Positions 25,865 through 33,025 of a DNA stretch of 64,000 nucleotides are shown here, in pieces. The notes beneath the pieces were generated by a model, which searched no databases, was not told where the DNA came from, and saw nothing but the letters and a program-made list of their open reading frames with translations. The DNA is taken from NCBI RefSeq assembly GCF_014205155.1, contig NZ_JACHMX010000001.1:2542001-2606000 (forward strand), written 5' to 3'. This stretch comes from Amycolatopsis umgeniensis. GTDB lineage: Bacteria > Actinomycetota > Actinomycetes > Mycobacteriales > Pseudonocardiaceae. The position numbers and the translations under genes are program-made. Each line of letters starts with the position of its first letter. Positions within the stretch are counted from its first letter, which is position 1.

Positions 25865-26145
25865 CCCAGCGACATGCCGGTGTCACGGCCGTACGCCTCC
25901 AGCAGGGCCTGGACGTCCTGCACCGAAACGGCGTGCTCGTCGAGCCGCTTGAACTGTTCGTCGCCGAGCAGGACCTGCAGCAGACCGTCCAAATCGGACG
26001 GATCCAGCGCGGCGAGCCTGCCGACGGAGTCGCGCGGCAGCTCGGTCGGCAGCGAGAAGCTCTCGCCGTCGAGTTCGAATTCCCAGCGCTCGCCCAGCGC
26101 CTCGAGCCGTTGAGCGCGTGCGGCGTTGACGTTGTACTTCGCCAT
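25837..26145 (-). CDS. Tail assembly chaperone, zero-frame product (G part)
   Basis: 102 residues, ATG 26145. Sequence WEFELDGESFSLPTELPRD and LLQVLLGDEQFKRLDEHAVSVQDVQALLEAYG matches small tail-assembly proteins encoded between tail tube and tape measure. It ends shortly after the slippery sequence (SLGESSASTSS stop). A fraction of ribosomes would shift back one base and make the longer fusion. Lies 24 bp after the tube gene. Confidence 0.85.
   Translation of the reverse strand: MAKYNVNAARAQRLEALGERWEFELDGESFSLPTELPRDSVGRLAALDPSDLDGLLQVLLGDEQFKRLDEHAVSVQDVQALLEAYGRDTGMSLGESSASTSS
25861..25867 (-). promoter_or_regulatory. Programmed -1 frameshift site GGGGGAA
   Basis: On the minus strand the heptamer is read as G GGG GAA in the zero frame (Gly-Glu codons at 25866-25861), a slippery type used in actinophage tail chaperones. 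The -1 frame is open from here to 25454, the zero frame stops 22 bases later. The two overlapping frames and the gene order make this a confident call. Confidence 0.85.
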
Positions 26146-26169
26146 TTCCGGTGTTCCCCCTGGCTTTCT

Positions 26170-26766
26170 CTACGCGGACTGTTCTTCGGGCTCGGTCTCG
26201 GCGACGGCGGTCGGCGCGACGGTGTTCATCGACCACTGCGCCAGCGGTTCGAACTTGTTGTCCTTGATCGGGGTCAGCGCGGTGAAGGTGATCCCGAGTT
26301 TGATCGCCGATGTCCTGGTCACGGCGGTCTCGTCGGTTTCGGTGACCACTCCGCGCGGGATGTAGAAGCGGTGCTTCACGGTCGGGCCGTCGCTGAACTC
26401 GATCCCGAGCGCGCGTTCGTCCACTCGTGGCGCCGCGTCGATGTTGTAGACGTTCGGGGTGGCGGGCACCGGGGAACTGAAGAAGAAGGTCATCGTGTCG
26501 CTGTTGATCTGCAGCAGCGAGAACTTCACCGAGAAGTCGCGATCACTGAACACGTACCGGATCGCCGCCACCGACTGCCAGGTGTCGACCGGATCGAGTT
26601 TGTCCTTCTTGACGAACTTGACCCCGTCCGAGCTGGTGTAACCGAGGTTCACCCACGGCGCCGCCCAGTCCTTGGTGAAATCGGCCGGAGCCGCGGTGTG
26701 CGCGGGTGCCACGAAAAGGGATCCGGTACCCGCCACCCGGATCTCGCTGGCGTTCAGTCCTGGCAT
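26170..26766 (-). CDS. Major tail (tube) protein
   Basis: 198 residues, ATG 26766. Beta-rich protein opening LNASEIRVAGTGSLFVAPAH and WVNLGYTSSDGVKFVKK, then WQSVAAIRYVFSDRDFSVKF and LQINSDTMTFFFSS; this order (sample name, 'G-Y-T-S-x-D-G' turn, strand with VKF, C-terminal Thr/Val/Ala domain) is that of siphophage tail tube proteins. It would stack into the hollow tail tube. Sits between terminator and chaperone genes exactly as in phages. No sheath gene accompanies it, so the tail would be non-contractile. Confidence 0.82.
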   Translation of the reverse strand: MPGLNASEIRVAGTGSLFVAPAHTAAPADFTKDWAAPWVNLGYTSSDGVKFVKKDKLDPVDTWQSVAAIRYVFSDRDFSVKFSLLQINSDTMTFFFSSPVPATPNVYNIDAAPRVDERALGIEFSDGPTVKHRFYIPRGVVTETDETAVTRTSAIKLGITFTALTPIKDNKFEPLAQWSMNTVAPTAVAETEPEEQSA

Positions 26767-26796
26767 GACAGCCCTCCCACTGCTTTTTCCGGCCGC

Positions 26797-27243
26797 TCAG
26801 GCCGGTCTTGGTCTGATCACGAGCAGGAACCGGTACTTCATGAGGTACCGGCCGGCGTCGGTGAACCTGCGGTCGAGCGAGAAGCACGGCCCCTGGATCT
26901 CGGTCGTGTCGGGCAGGACGACGTCATCCGCCAGCGCGACACTCGTGATCAGCGGCAACACCCCGCGCACGACGCAAGCGAGCGCGTGCGCGGCGGGTTT
27001 GTCCGGTCCGTAGGAATCGATCCGTACTTCGGCGTGGTCGAGCAGGTCGTCGTCGGCGAAGTGGCCACCGAGCCGGGTGAGCACGACGGCGCGCTGGGTC
27101 CCGTCGAACCCCGGTGGCGGCAGCGAACCGACAGGCACCCCCACCAGCTCGGGACGTCCTCGGAGATAGCCGGAAACGACGTTCTCGACGTTCGGGAACA
27201 TCAACGGCCGCGTATCGGGCACGGCCGAAACCGTCCTCCCCAT
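26797..27243 (-). CDS. Tail terminator-like protein, first gene of the tail operon
   Basis: 148 residues from ATG 27243 with GGAGG nine bases upstream; the longer reading from 27285 adds residues with no site. MFPNVENVVSGYLRGRPELV opens a helix, followed by beta strands (AVVLTRLGGHFADDDLLDHAEVRIDSYG) and a second helix AAHALACVVRGVLPLI: the fold order of phage tail-terminator/completion proteins that cap the tube. As the first gene, just downstream of the region shared with lacI, it fixes the start of the operon. No head-joining or capsid gene precedes it. Confidence 0.72.
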   Translation of the reverse strand: MGRTVSAVPDTRPLMFPNVENVVSGYLRGRPELVGVPVGSLPPPGFDGTQRAVVLTRLGGHFADDDLLDHAEVRIDSYGPDKPAAHALACVVRGVLPLITSVALADDVVLPDTTEIQGPCFSLDRRFTDAGRYLMKYRFLLVIRPRPA

Positions 27244-27414
27244 CCCCCAGCCACCTCCCCCGTGGACCCGCTGGAATGTGACCAAGGTAACTCAGAGATC
27301 CCGACTTTTAAGGGGCCGATCGGGGGAAGGTGCCGACACCGTCCGGCCCACGGACGGTCACGAGGACGTCGTAACGGTTCGACCTCGGAAAGCGTCTCCC
27401 GGACGAACCGGGCA

Positions 27415-27443
27415 TTGACATCGTCGCGTCGCTCGCGTTCAAT
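27415..27443 (+). promoter_or_regulatory. Promoter of lacI operon
   Basis: Perfect -35 TTGACA (27415-27420), 17-base spacer, -10 TTCAAT (27438-27443). Transcription would start near 27450, placing the operator at 27456-27467 at about +6 to +17, the classical position for repression. Confidence 0.75.
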
Positions 27444-27455
27444 TCCCGCCACTAT

Positions 27456-27467
27456 GACAACGTTGTC
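27456..27467. promoter_or_regulatory. LacI-type operator GACAACGTTGTC, lacI promoter
   Basis: Perfect palindrome identical to those at 20272-20283 and 29348-29359. It implies autoregulation of the lacI-manA-ABC operon. The divergent tail operon starts 213 bp away, so it could be affected too. Confidence 0.85.
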
Positions 27468-27516
27468 TTCCAGCGGACCGGACAACGGCCACCGCACCAC
27501 CAGCCGACGGGCCACG

Positions 27517-28503
27517 ATGAGCGACGTGGCCCGCCTCGCGGGCGTGAGCATCAAGACCGTCTCGCGGGTCGTGAACGACGAGCCCGCCGTCCATCCGGAC
27601 ACCGCGGAGCGCGTGATGGCGGCGATCGAGCAGCTCGGGTTCCGGCGGAACCTGGGCGCGCGCAACCTGCGGCGCGGCTCGACGACCGGGACGATCGGCC
27701 TGATCGTCGAGGATGTCGGGAACCCCTTCTATTCGGAGCTCAACCGGGCCGTGGAACGCATCGCGACCTCGTTCGGCCGTCAGGTGCTGACCGGTTCGTC
27801 CGAGGAGAACTCCGACCGCGAACGCGAACTGGTCCTCGAGTTCTGCTCACGCCGCGTCGACGGCATCCTCGTCGTCCCCGCCGGGATGCAGCACGGCTAC
27901 CTGGTCCCCGAGATGCGCGCGGGTACGCCCGTGGTGTTCCTCGACCGGCCCGCCGGCGACATCGTGGCCGACACGGTGCTGGTCGACAACATCGGCGGCA
28001 CCATCGAAGCGGTCGCCCACCTGGTGAAACACGGCCACCGCCGGATCGCGTTCCTCGCCGACAGCCCGGACATCTTCACCGCGGGCGAGCGCCTGCGCGG
28101 CTTCCGGGAAGGCTGCGTCCGCAACGGGATCCCTTTCGACGAGAGCCTCGTCGTGATGCGGACGCCGACGGCCGAGGGCGTCGGCGACGCCGTGCGACGG
28201 CTGCTCACCGGGCCGAACCCGGCCACCGCCGTGATCGCGGGCAACAACCGGGTCGCCGTGCATCTGCTGCGCGCGCTGGCGCACGCCGAACGGCGTCCCG
28301 CGATGATCGGTTTCGACGACTTCGAACTGGCGGATCTGCTGGATCCGCCGGTCTCCGTGATCTCACACGACGTGAGCGCATTGGGCCGGGCGGCCGCGGA
28401 ACTGCTGTTCGCCCGGGTCCAGGGAGATCAATCCGCACCGAGAAAGGTAGTTCTGCCCGTGCATCTCGTAGCCCGCGGTTCCGGGGAGGTCGCCCCTTCA
28501 TGA
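27517..28503 (+). CDS. LacI-family repressor of the mannoside regulon
   Basis: 328 residues from ATG 27517, which puts the helix-turn-helix (MSDVARLAGVSIKTVSRVVN) at the very start as in other LacI proteins; ATG 27454 would add 21 unstructured residues encoded by the operator itself and is the alternative. HTH with the family Val-Ser-Arg-Val-Val-Asn recognition helix, hinge helix LGARNLRRGSTTGTIGLI, and a periplasmic-binding-protein-like sugar domain (GNPFYSELNRAVERIA, GNNRVAVHLLRAL, IGFDDFELADLLDPPVSVI). Operon with manA (ATGA overlap) and a sugar ABC transporter. Binds, by inference, GACAACGTTGTC; effector is probably mannose or a mannoside. Confidence 0.92.
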   Translation: MSDVARLAGVSIKTVSRVVNDEPAVHPDTAERVMAAIEQLGFRRNLGARNLRRGSTTGTIGLIVEDVGNPFYSELNRAVERIATSFGRQVLTGSSEENSDRERELVLEFCSRRVDGILVVPAGMQHGYLVPEMRAGTPVVFLDRPAGDIVADTVLVDNIGGTIEAVAHLVKHGHRRIAFLADSPDIFTAGERLRGFREGCVRNGIPFDESLVVMRTPTAEGVGDAVRRLLTGPNPATAVIAGNNRVAVHLLRALAHAERRPAMIGFDDFELADLLDPPVSVISHDVSALGRAAAELLFARVQGDQSAPRKVVLPVHLVARGSGEVAPS

Positions 28504-29555
28504 GCGGTCACCTCGAACCGATCCGCCTGCCGGCGAACCAGCCGCCGCAGTTCTACCGCGGCGGCGACGCCATCGCCGCGTTGCGGGGCGCCACTTCCGA
28601 GTCCAAGTTCGGACCCGAAGACTGGGTCGGCTCGGCCACCACGATGTTCGGCCAGGAGACCAACGGCCTGACCAAGCTGCCCAACGGAGTCTGGCTGCGC
28701 GACGCCGTCCGTGAGAACCCTTCCGCCTGGCTCGGCGCCAAGCACGTCGAGGCACTCGGCGATTCGACCGGCCTGCTGGTGAAGCTGCTCGACGCGGGCC
28801 AGCGCCTGCCGGTGCACTTCCACCCGTCGGATTCGTTCGCGCGGCGGCATTTCGATTCGCACTTCGGCAAGACCGAGGCGTGGATCGTGGTCGGCACCTA
28901 CGGCGAAGACCCGCGCGTGTACCCCGGTTTCCAGGAGACTGTCGACAAAGCGACGGTCAACGAATGGGCCCGTTCCCAGGACGCGCCCGCCATGCTCGAG
29001 GCGCTGAACAGTGTCGCGGTCACGCCCGGCGACACGGTCTACATCCCGGCAGGCCTGCCGCACGCGATCGGCGAAGGCGTGTTCGTCGTCGAACTCCAGC
29101 AGCCGACCGACTTCTCGCTGACCCTCGAATGGCGCGACTTCCTGGCGAACCCGGAGAAGGCGCACCTCGGGATCGGCTTCGAGACGGCCATCGAAACGCT
29201 GGACACCTCGGGCTGGGACGAAGAACGGCTCGGCTCGATCGTCAAGCGCACCGCGGGCGACGAAGCGTCCACTGTGGATCTTCTCGCCGACGGCAGTGAC
29301 GCGTTCTTCCGTGCCGATCAGCTCCGTCCCGCTGTTTCGGGCAGGCCGACAACGTTGTCACTCGACCCGTCCTTCGCGGTGCTGGTCGTCATGGACGGTT
29401 CGGGAACGCTCCGCACCGAACACGGCGGCGAGTACGCCTTGGTCAAGGGCGAGACCTATGTGATCCCGCACGACGCCGGTCAGTCGACCGTGGAGGGCGA
29501 CGTCACGGTCATCCGCTGCAGGCCGCCGGCACCGGAGAAGAGGGAGCGGTCGTGA
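28500..29555 (+). CDS. manA: Mannose-6-phosphate isomerase, class I type
   Basis: 351 residues, ATG overlapping the lacI stop. Cupin-type phosphomannose isomerase: zinc ligands in LPVHFHPSD and KTEAWIVVG, the catalytic-lobe motif DTVYIPAGLPHAIGEGVFVVELQQPTDFS, and a C-terminal small domain with VIPHDAGQS. It interconverts mannose-6-phosphate and fructose-6-phosphate in the cytoplasm, the exit of mannose catabolism into glycolysis. No mannokinase is in the window, so the phosphorylating enzyme must lie elsewhere. The gene contains an exact copy of the operator at 29348-29359. Confidence 0.88.
   Translation: MSGHLEPIRLPANQPPQFYRGGDAIAALRGATSESKFGPEDWVGSATTMFGQETNGLTKLPNGVWLRDAVRENPSAWLGAKHVEALGDSTGLLVKLLDAGQRLPVHFHPSDSFARRHFDSHFGKTEAWIVVGTYGEDPRVYPGFQETVDKATVNEWARSQDAPAMLEALNSVAVTPGDTVYIPAGLPHAIGEGVFVVELQQPTDFSLTLEWRDFLANPEKAHLGIGFETAIETLDTSGWDEERLGSIVKRTAGDEASTVDLLADGSDAFFRADQLRPAVSGRPTTLSLDPSFAVLVVMDGSGTLRTEHGGEYALVKGETYVIPHDAGQSTVEGDVTVIRCRPPAPEKRERS
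29348..29359. promoter_or_regulatory. LacI-type operator GACAACGTTGTC inside manA
   Basis: Perfect 12-bp palindrome within the manA coding sequence, 193 bp before the ABC ATPase start and 1.89 kb after the lacI operator. Could be an auxiliary operator for looping, or block an internal promoter for the transporter. Confidence 0.7.
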
Positions 29556-30316
29556 GCGAACTCCTGCTCGACGCACAGGACCTGGTCAAACGGTACGGCT
29601 CGGTGGAAGCGCTGCGCGGCGCGTCGTTCCAGGCGCGGGCGGGCGAGGTCACCGCGCTGATCGGCGACAACGGCGCCGGGAAGTCCACTTTGGTCAAATG
29701 CCTGTCCGGCGCGGAGCAGCCGACTTCGGGCAAGATCCTGCTCGACGGCGAGGAAACACATCTGGACTCTCCGACCACCGCCCGTCGGATGGGGATCGAG
29801 ACGGTGTACCAGGACCTCGCGGTGGCGCCGGAACTCGACCCGGCCGCGAACCTGTTCCTCGGCAGGGAGATCCACCGCAAGGGGATCCTCGGCAAGCTGG
29901 GCATGCTCGACAAGGCCGAGATGCGCCGCCAGGCCGTCGAGGAGTTCCAGCGGCTCGGCGTGACCCTGCAGAGCACCGACGTGCCGATCGGCTCGCTTTC
30001 GGGCGGGCAGCGGCAAAGCGTCGCCGTCGCGCGGTCGGTCGTCTGGGCTTCGAAGGTCGTGTTCATGGACGAGCCGACGGCCGCGCTCGGCGTCGTGCAG
30101 CGCGAACGCGTGCTCGACGTGATCAAGAAGGTGCGGGACAAGGGCATCGCCGTCGTGCTGATCAGCCACAACATGCCCGAGGTGCTGTCGGTTTCCGACC
30201 GCATCGAGGTGCTGCGGCTCGGCAAGCGCGTCGCCAGGTTCACCGGCGCCGACACGAAACTGGAAGACCTGGTCGCCGCGATGACGGGCGCCCTAGTACA
30301 GGAGGAGGCGGCGTGA
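29552..30316 (+). CDS. Sugar ABC transporter, ATP-binding protein
   Basis: 254 residues, GTG overlapping the manA stop (GTGA). One nucleotide-binding domain with Walker A GDNGAGKST, signature GSLSGGQRQS, Walker B VVFMDEPTAALG and switch His in VLISHNMPEV. A single-domain ATPase paired with one permease is the FrcA/CUT2-like arrangement used for fructose, mannose or ribose. It energises the permease encoded next. The context (LacI, ManA, GH92) points to mannose as substrate. Confidence 0.9.
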   Translation: MSELLLDAQDLVKRYGSVEALRGASFQARAGEVTALIGDNGAGKSTLVKCLSGAEQPTSGKILLDGEETHLDSPTTARRMGIETVYQDLAVAPELDPAANLFLGREIHRKGILGKLGMLDKAEMRRQAVEEFQRLGVTLQSTDVPIGSLSGGQRQSVAVARSVVWASKVVFMDEPTAALGVVQRERVLDVIKKVRDKGIAVVLISHNMPEVLSVSDRIEVLRLGKRVARFTGADTKLEDLVAAMTGALVQEEAA

Positions 30317-31374
30317 CCGTGTCCACTCAGGCGAAGAAGGACCCCGAAATCCAGACCTCCGTGGACGGGGGCTTCGGCAAGCGGTCACTCGGTCAGCGGC
30401 TGATCGGGGCCAACACGTTCTGGATCGCGCTGGTGCTGCTGGCGCTCATCATCGTGTTCACCGCGATCGCGCCCGCCGAATTCGCGACGCTGTTCACCTT
30501 CCAGACCCTGCTCATCGAGACCTCGGTGCTGCTGGTGCTCTCGGTCGGCATGACGTTCGTGATCATCACCTCGGGCATCGACCTCTCGGTCGGTTCCGTG
30601 CTGATCTTCGCGGGCATGGTGGCCGGTAAGACGATGGAGGCGATGAGCCCGGACGGCGACGCGACCAAGGCCGGCTGGGACGTCATCCTCGTCGGGCTCC
30701 TCGCGGCGGTGGTCGCGGGCACGGTTTGGGGGCTCATCAACGGTTTCCTGATCGCGGTGGCGAACATCCCGCCGCTGATCGTCACGCTCGGCACGATGGG
30801 TGCCGCGCTCGGCGCCGCGTACCTGCTGAACAACGGGTCCGACGTGCGCAGCGTGCCGACCGAGCTCAACAAGACGCTCGGCTACGGGACGTCGTTCGGC
30901 GGCGTGCCGAACCTGGTCCTGGTGGCCGTGGTGATCACGCTGATCGGCGCCTGGCTGTTGCACACCACCAAATTCGGCCGCTACACCTTCGCCGTCGGCT
31001 CCAACGCCGAGGGCGCGCGCCGGGCGGGCATCGGGGTGACCGCGCATCTGCTGAAGGTGTACACGCTCACCGGTTTCCTCGCCGGTGTCGCCGGGTTCCT
31101 GTCGCTGGCGTACTACGCGTCGACGACCATTTCGGCGCACACCACCGACAACCTCAACGCCATCGCCGCCACGGTGATGGGCGGCACGAGTCTCTTCGGC
31201 GGTGTCGGTTCGGTGCTGGGCACGGTGATCGGCGTGTTCATCCCGGCCGTGCTGAAGAAGGGCTTCAACATCACGCAGGTCCAGGACTTCTGGCAGATGA
31301 TCGCGGTCGGCGCGGTGCTGATCGCCGCGGTCTGGTTCGACCAGCGGCGCCGTCGTCGCCGCAACTCTCGCTGA
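30313..31374 (+). CDS. Sugar ABC transporter, permease
   Basis: 353 residues, GTG 30313 overlapping the ATPase stop, GGAGGAGG upstream. About nine to ten membrane segments and the BPD_transp_2 signature SGIDLSVGSVLIFAGMVAG, GTMGAALGAAYLLNNGSDVR and ATVMGGTSLFGGVGSVLGTVIG (the EAA-like loop region). Ends in an Arg-rich tail on the inner face. A homodimer would form the sugar channel with the ATPase. CUT2 family by architecture. Confidence 0.9.
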   Translation: MTVSTQAKKDPEIQTSVDGGFGKRSLGQRLIGANTFWIALVLLALIIVFTAIAPAEFATLFTFQTLLIETSVLLVLSVGMTFVIITSGIDLSVGSVLIFAGMVAGKTMEAMSPDGDATKAGWDVILVGLLAAVVAGTVWGLINGFLIAVANIPPLIVTLGTMGAALGAAYLLNNGSDVRSVPTELNKTLGYGTSFGGVPNLVLVAVVITLIGAWLLHTTKFGRYTFAVGSNAEGARRAGIGVTAHLLKVYTLTGFLAGVAGFLSLAYYASTTISAHTTDNLNAIAATVMGGTSLFGGVGSVLGTVIGVFIPAVLKKGFNITQVQDFWQMIAVGAVLIAAVWFDQRRRRRRNSR

Positions 31375-31404
31375 ATTCCCTACGCACAAAGAGGTGCTCT
31401 CCCC

Positions 31405-32394
31405 ATGAAGAAGACCTTGCTCGTCACCGGTGCCGTCCTGTCCGCCGCCGCGTTGCTGACCGCCTGCGGCGGCGGCACGGTCGGCGGATCGTCCTCCGGT
31501 GACTCCGCCGCCAAGACCAACAACAAGAAGCTGTCGCTGATCCCGGGCGTACAGGCCGAGCCGTTCTACATCTCGATGCAGTGCGGTGCCGAAGCCGAGG
31601 CCAAGAAGTCCGGCTACGAGCTCACCACGCAGGCGCCGCAGAAGTTCGACGCGGTCATGCAGACCCAGCTCGTCAACGCGCTCGGCTCCAAACCGCCCGC
31701 CGCGCTGCTCATCGCGCCGACCGACGCGCAGGCGATGCTCGCGCCGATCCAGCAGGTCAAGACCAGCGGCGCCAAGATCATCGAGGTCGACACCGCGCTG
31801 AAGGACACCAGCGTGGCGGAGTCGTCGATCTCCTCGGACAACGCCGAGGGCGGCAAGCTGGCCGCCAAGACGATGTCGGAGCTGGCCGCGGGCAAGACCG
31901 GTTCGGTGCTGGTGCTCGACACCATCGCGGGCACCTCGACCACGAACACCCGCGCGAAGGGTTTCGAAGACGAGCTGAAGAACTACCCGAACCTGAAGTC
32001 GGCAGGCGTGCAGTTCACCCAGAACGAGCCGGACCAGGCCGCGTCCAAGGTGACCGCCGCGCTGGCGTCCACCCCGGACCTGATCGGCATCTTCGCGACG
32101 AACCTCAACACCGGTGAGGGCGCGGCGACCGGCCTGCGGAACGCGGGCAAGATCGGCGCGGTCAACCTGATCGGCTTCGACGCTTCGCCGTCGGAGATCG
32201 AGGGGCTGAAGAAGGGCGAGTACCAGGGCCTCATCGCGCAGGACCCGGCCGCCATCGGGCAGCAGGGTGTCCAGCAGGCCATCGCCGCGCTGGAGGGCAA
32301 GCCGGTCACCCGCAACCTGACCGCCTCCCTGCACTCCATCACCAAGGCGAACATGGACGCGAACGCGCAGTACTTCTACAAGCAGAGCTGCTGA
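31405..32394 (+). CDS. Sugar-binding lipoprotein of the ABC transporter
   Basis: 329 residues. Signal peptide and lipobox LLTAC (Cys21) anchor it on the outer membrane face. Two-lobed periplasmic-binding-protein type 1 fold: LIPGVQAEPFYISMQCGAEAE, LLIAPTDAQAMLAPIQQVK, NAEGGKLAAKTMSELA, LIGIFATNLNTGEGAA, IGFDASPSEIEGLKKG, QGLIAQDPAAIGQQGVQQA. It delivers the sugar freed by secreted hydrolases to the permease. Last gene of the lacI operon, followed by a 17-bp hairpin. Confidence 0.92.
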   Translation: MKKTLLVTGAVLSAAALLTACGGGTVGGSSSGDSAAKTNNKKLSLIPGVQAEPFYISMQCGAEAEAKKSGYELTTQAPQKFDAVMQTQLVNALGSKPPAALLIAPTDAQAMLAPIQQVKTSGAKIIEVDTALKDTSVAESSISSDNAEGGKLAAKTMSELAAGKTGSVLVLDTIAGTSTTNTRAKGFEDELKNYPNLKSAGVQFTQNEPDQAASKVTAALASTPDLIGIFATNLNTGEGAATGLRNAGKIGAVNLIGFDASPSEIEGLKKGEYQGLIAQDPAAIGQQGVQQAIAALEGKPVTRNLTASLHSITKANMDANAQYFYKQSC

Positions 32395-32423
32395 CGGGAC
32401 TGATCCGAAGGGAGTCGATGGCT

Positions 32424-32468
32424 CCAATGTGGCATTGGGGGCGTTGAGCGTCCCCAATGCCACATTGG
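32424..32468. terminator. 17-bp inverted repeat between convergent genes
   Basis: Arms 32424-32440 and 32452-32468, loop 11. Core CCAATGTGGCATTGG is itself a palindrome with a 3-base centre, the same build as the CGAAAG and GAAGG hairpins. Likely bidirectional terminator for the sugar operon and the gene on the other strand. Confidence 0.85.
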
Positions 32469-32477
32469 GAGCGGGCC

Positions 32478-32954
32478 TCATTCAGCGAACTCGACCACTC
32501 CAGCGGGCGCGAAGAGCGTGAGAGCCCCGTACAGCCGCGCCCCACCGCCCAGATGCCCCAGCGCGTACCCGTACTCGCCGTCCTCCAGCAAGACCTCGGG
32601 CCCGGCGCCGGACCACGACAGCCGGTAGTGCCACCAGTGCATCCACCGCCCCACCCGCCGCTTCTCGCGCCACACCCGCAGCCGCGTCACCTCGGTCCAC
32701 CGGACCTCGAAAACGCCCGGCACCGAGAGCCCCGAAGCGGAAATCACCAGAGAGGCGGCCGAGCGGCGCAGGCCGAGCAGGATCAGCCCCGCGAAAGCCA
32801 CGCTGAGCAGCCCGAACACCACCCCGTACGAAGACCTGGCCAGCGACACGACGACGGCCACCACGCCGCCTCCACCGAAGACGACGAAACCGACCAGCGC
32901 GAGCCGGCGCGTCACGACGTCCAGGCGCAGCACCACCGCATCACCGGAGACCAT
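32478..32954 (-). CDS. Membrane protein with PH-like C-terminal part, unknown
   Basis: About 158 residues from ATG 32954; a GTG at 32984 would add ten. Two membrane segments (LALVGFVVFGGGGVVAVVVSL and VVFGLLSVAFAGLILLGL) followed by a cytoplasmic beta-rich part with VISASGLSVPGVFEVRWTEVTRLRVWREKRRVG, the pattern of bacterial PH-like membrane proteins where the strand after the second helix carries 'W-x-E-I/V'. No function is known. No ribosome site marks either start. Confidence 0.65.
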   Translation of the reverse strand: MVSGDAVVLRLDVVTRRLALVGFVVFGGGGVVAVVVSLARSSYGVVFGLLSVAFAGLILLGLRRSAASLVISASGLSVPGVFEVRWTEVTRLRVWREKRRVGRWMHWWHYRLSWSGAGPEVLLEDGEYGYALGHLGGGARLYGALTLFAPAGVVEFAE

Positions 32955-33025
32955 GTCCGGAGCGTAACCGCCGAAACCACGCACCGACGTTAGGATCCAG
33001 TCCTCGACGTCGCGGAGGAGGCCGG

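Noticed and set aside
20349..27243. Contractile injection system (eCIS/R-tailocin)
   Set aside because: No sheath, baseplate spike, or AAA+ ATPase gene; the module is of non-contractile siphophage type.
30385..32481. 698-codon open frame on the minus strand
   Set aside because: Lies across the permease and sugar-binding protein genes; low-complexity His/Arg/Asp-rich translation, no domain, no start site.
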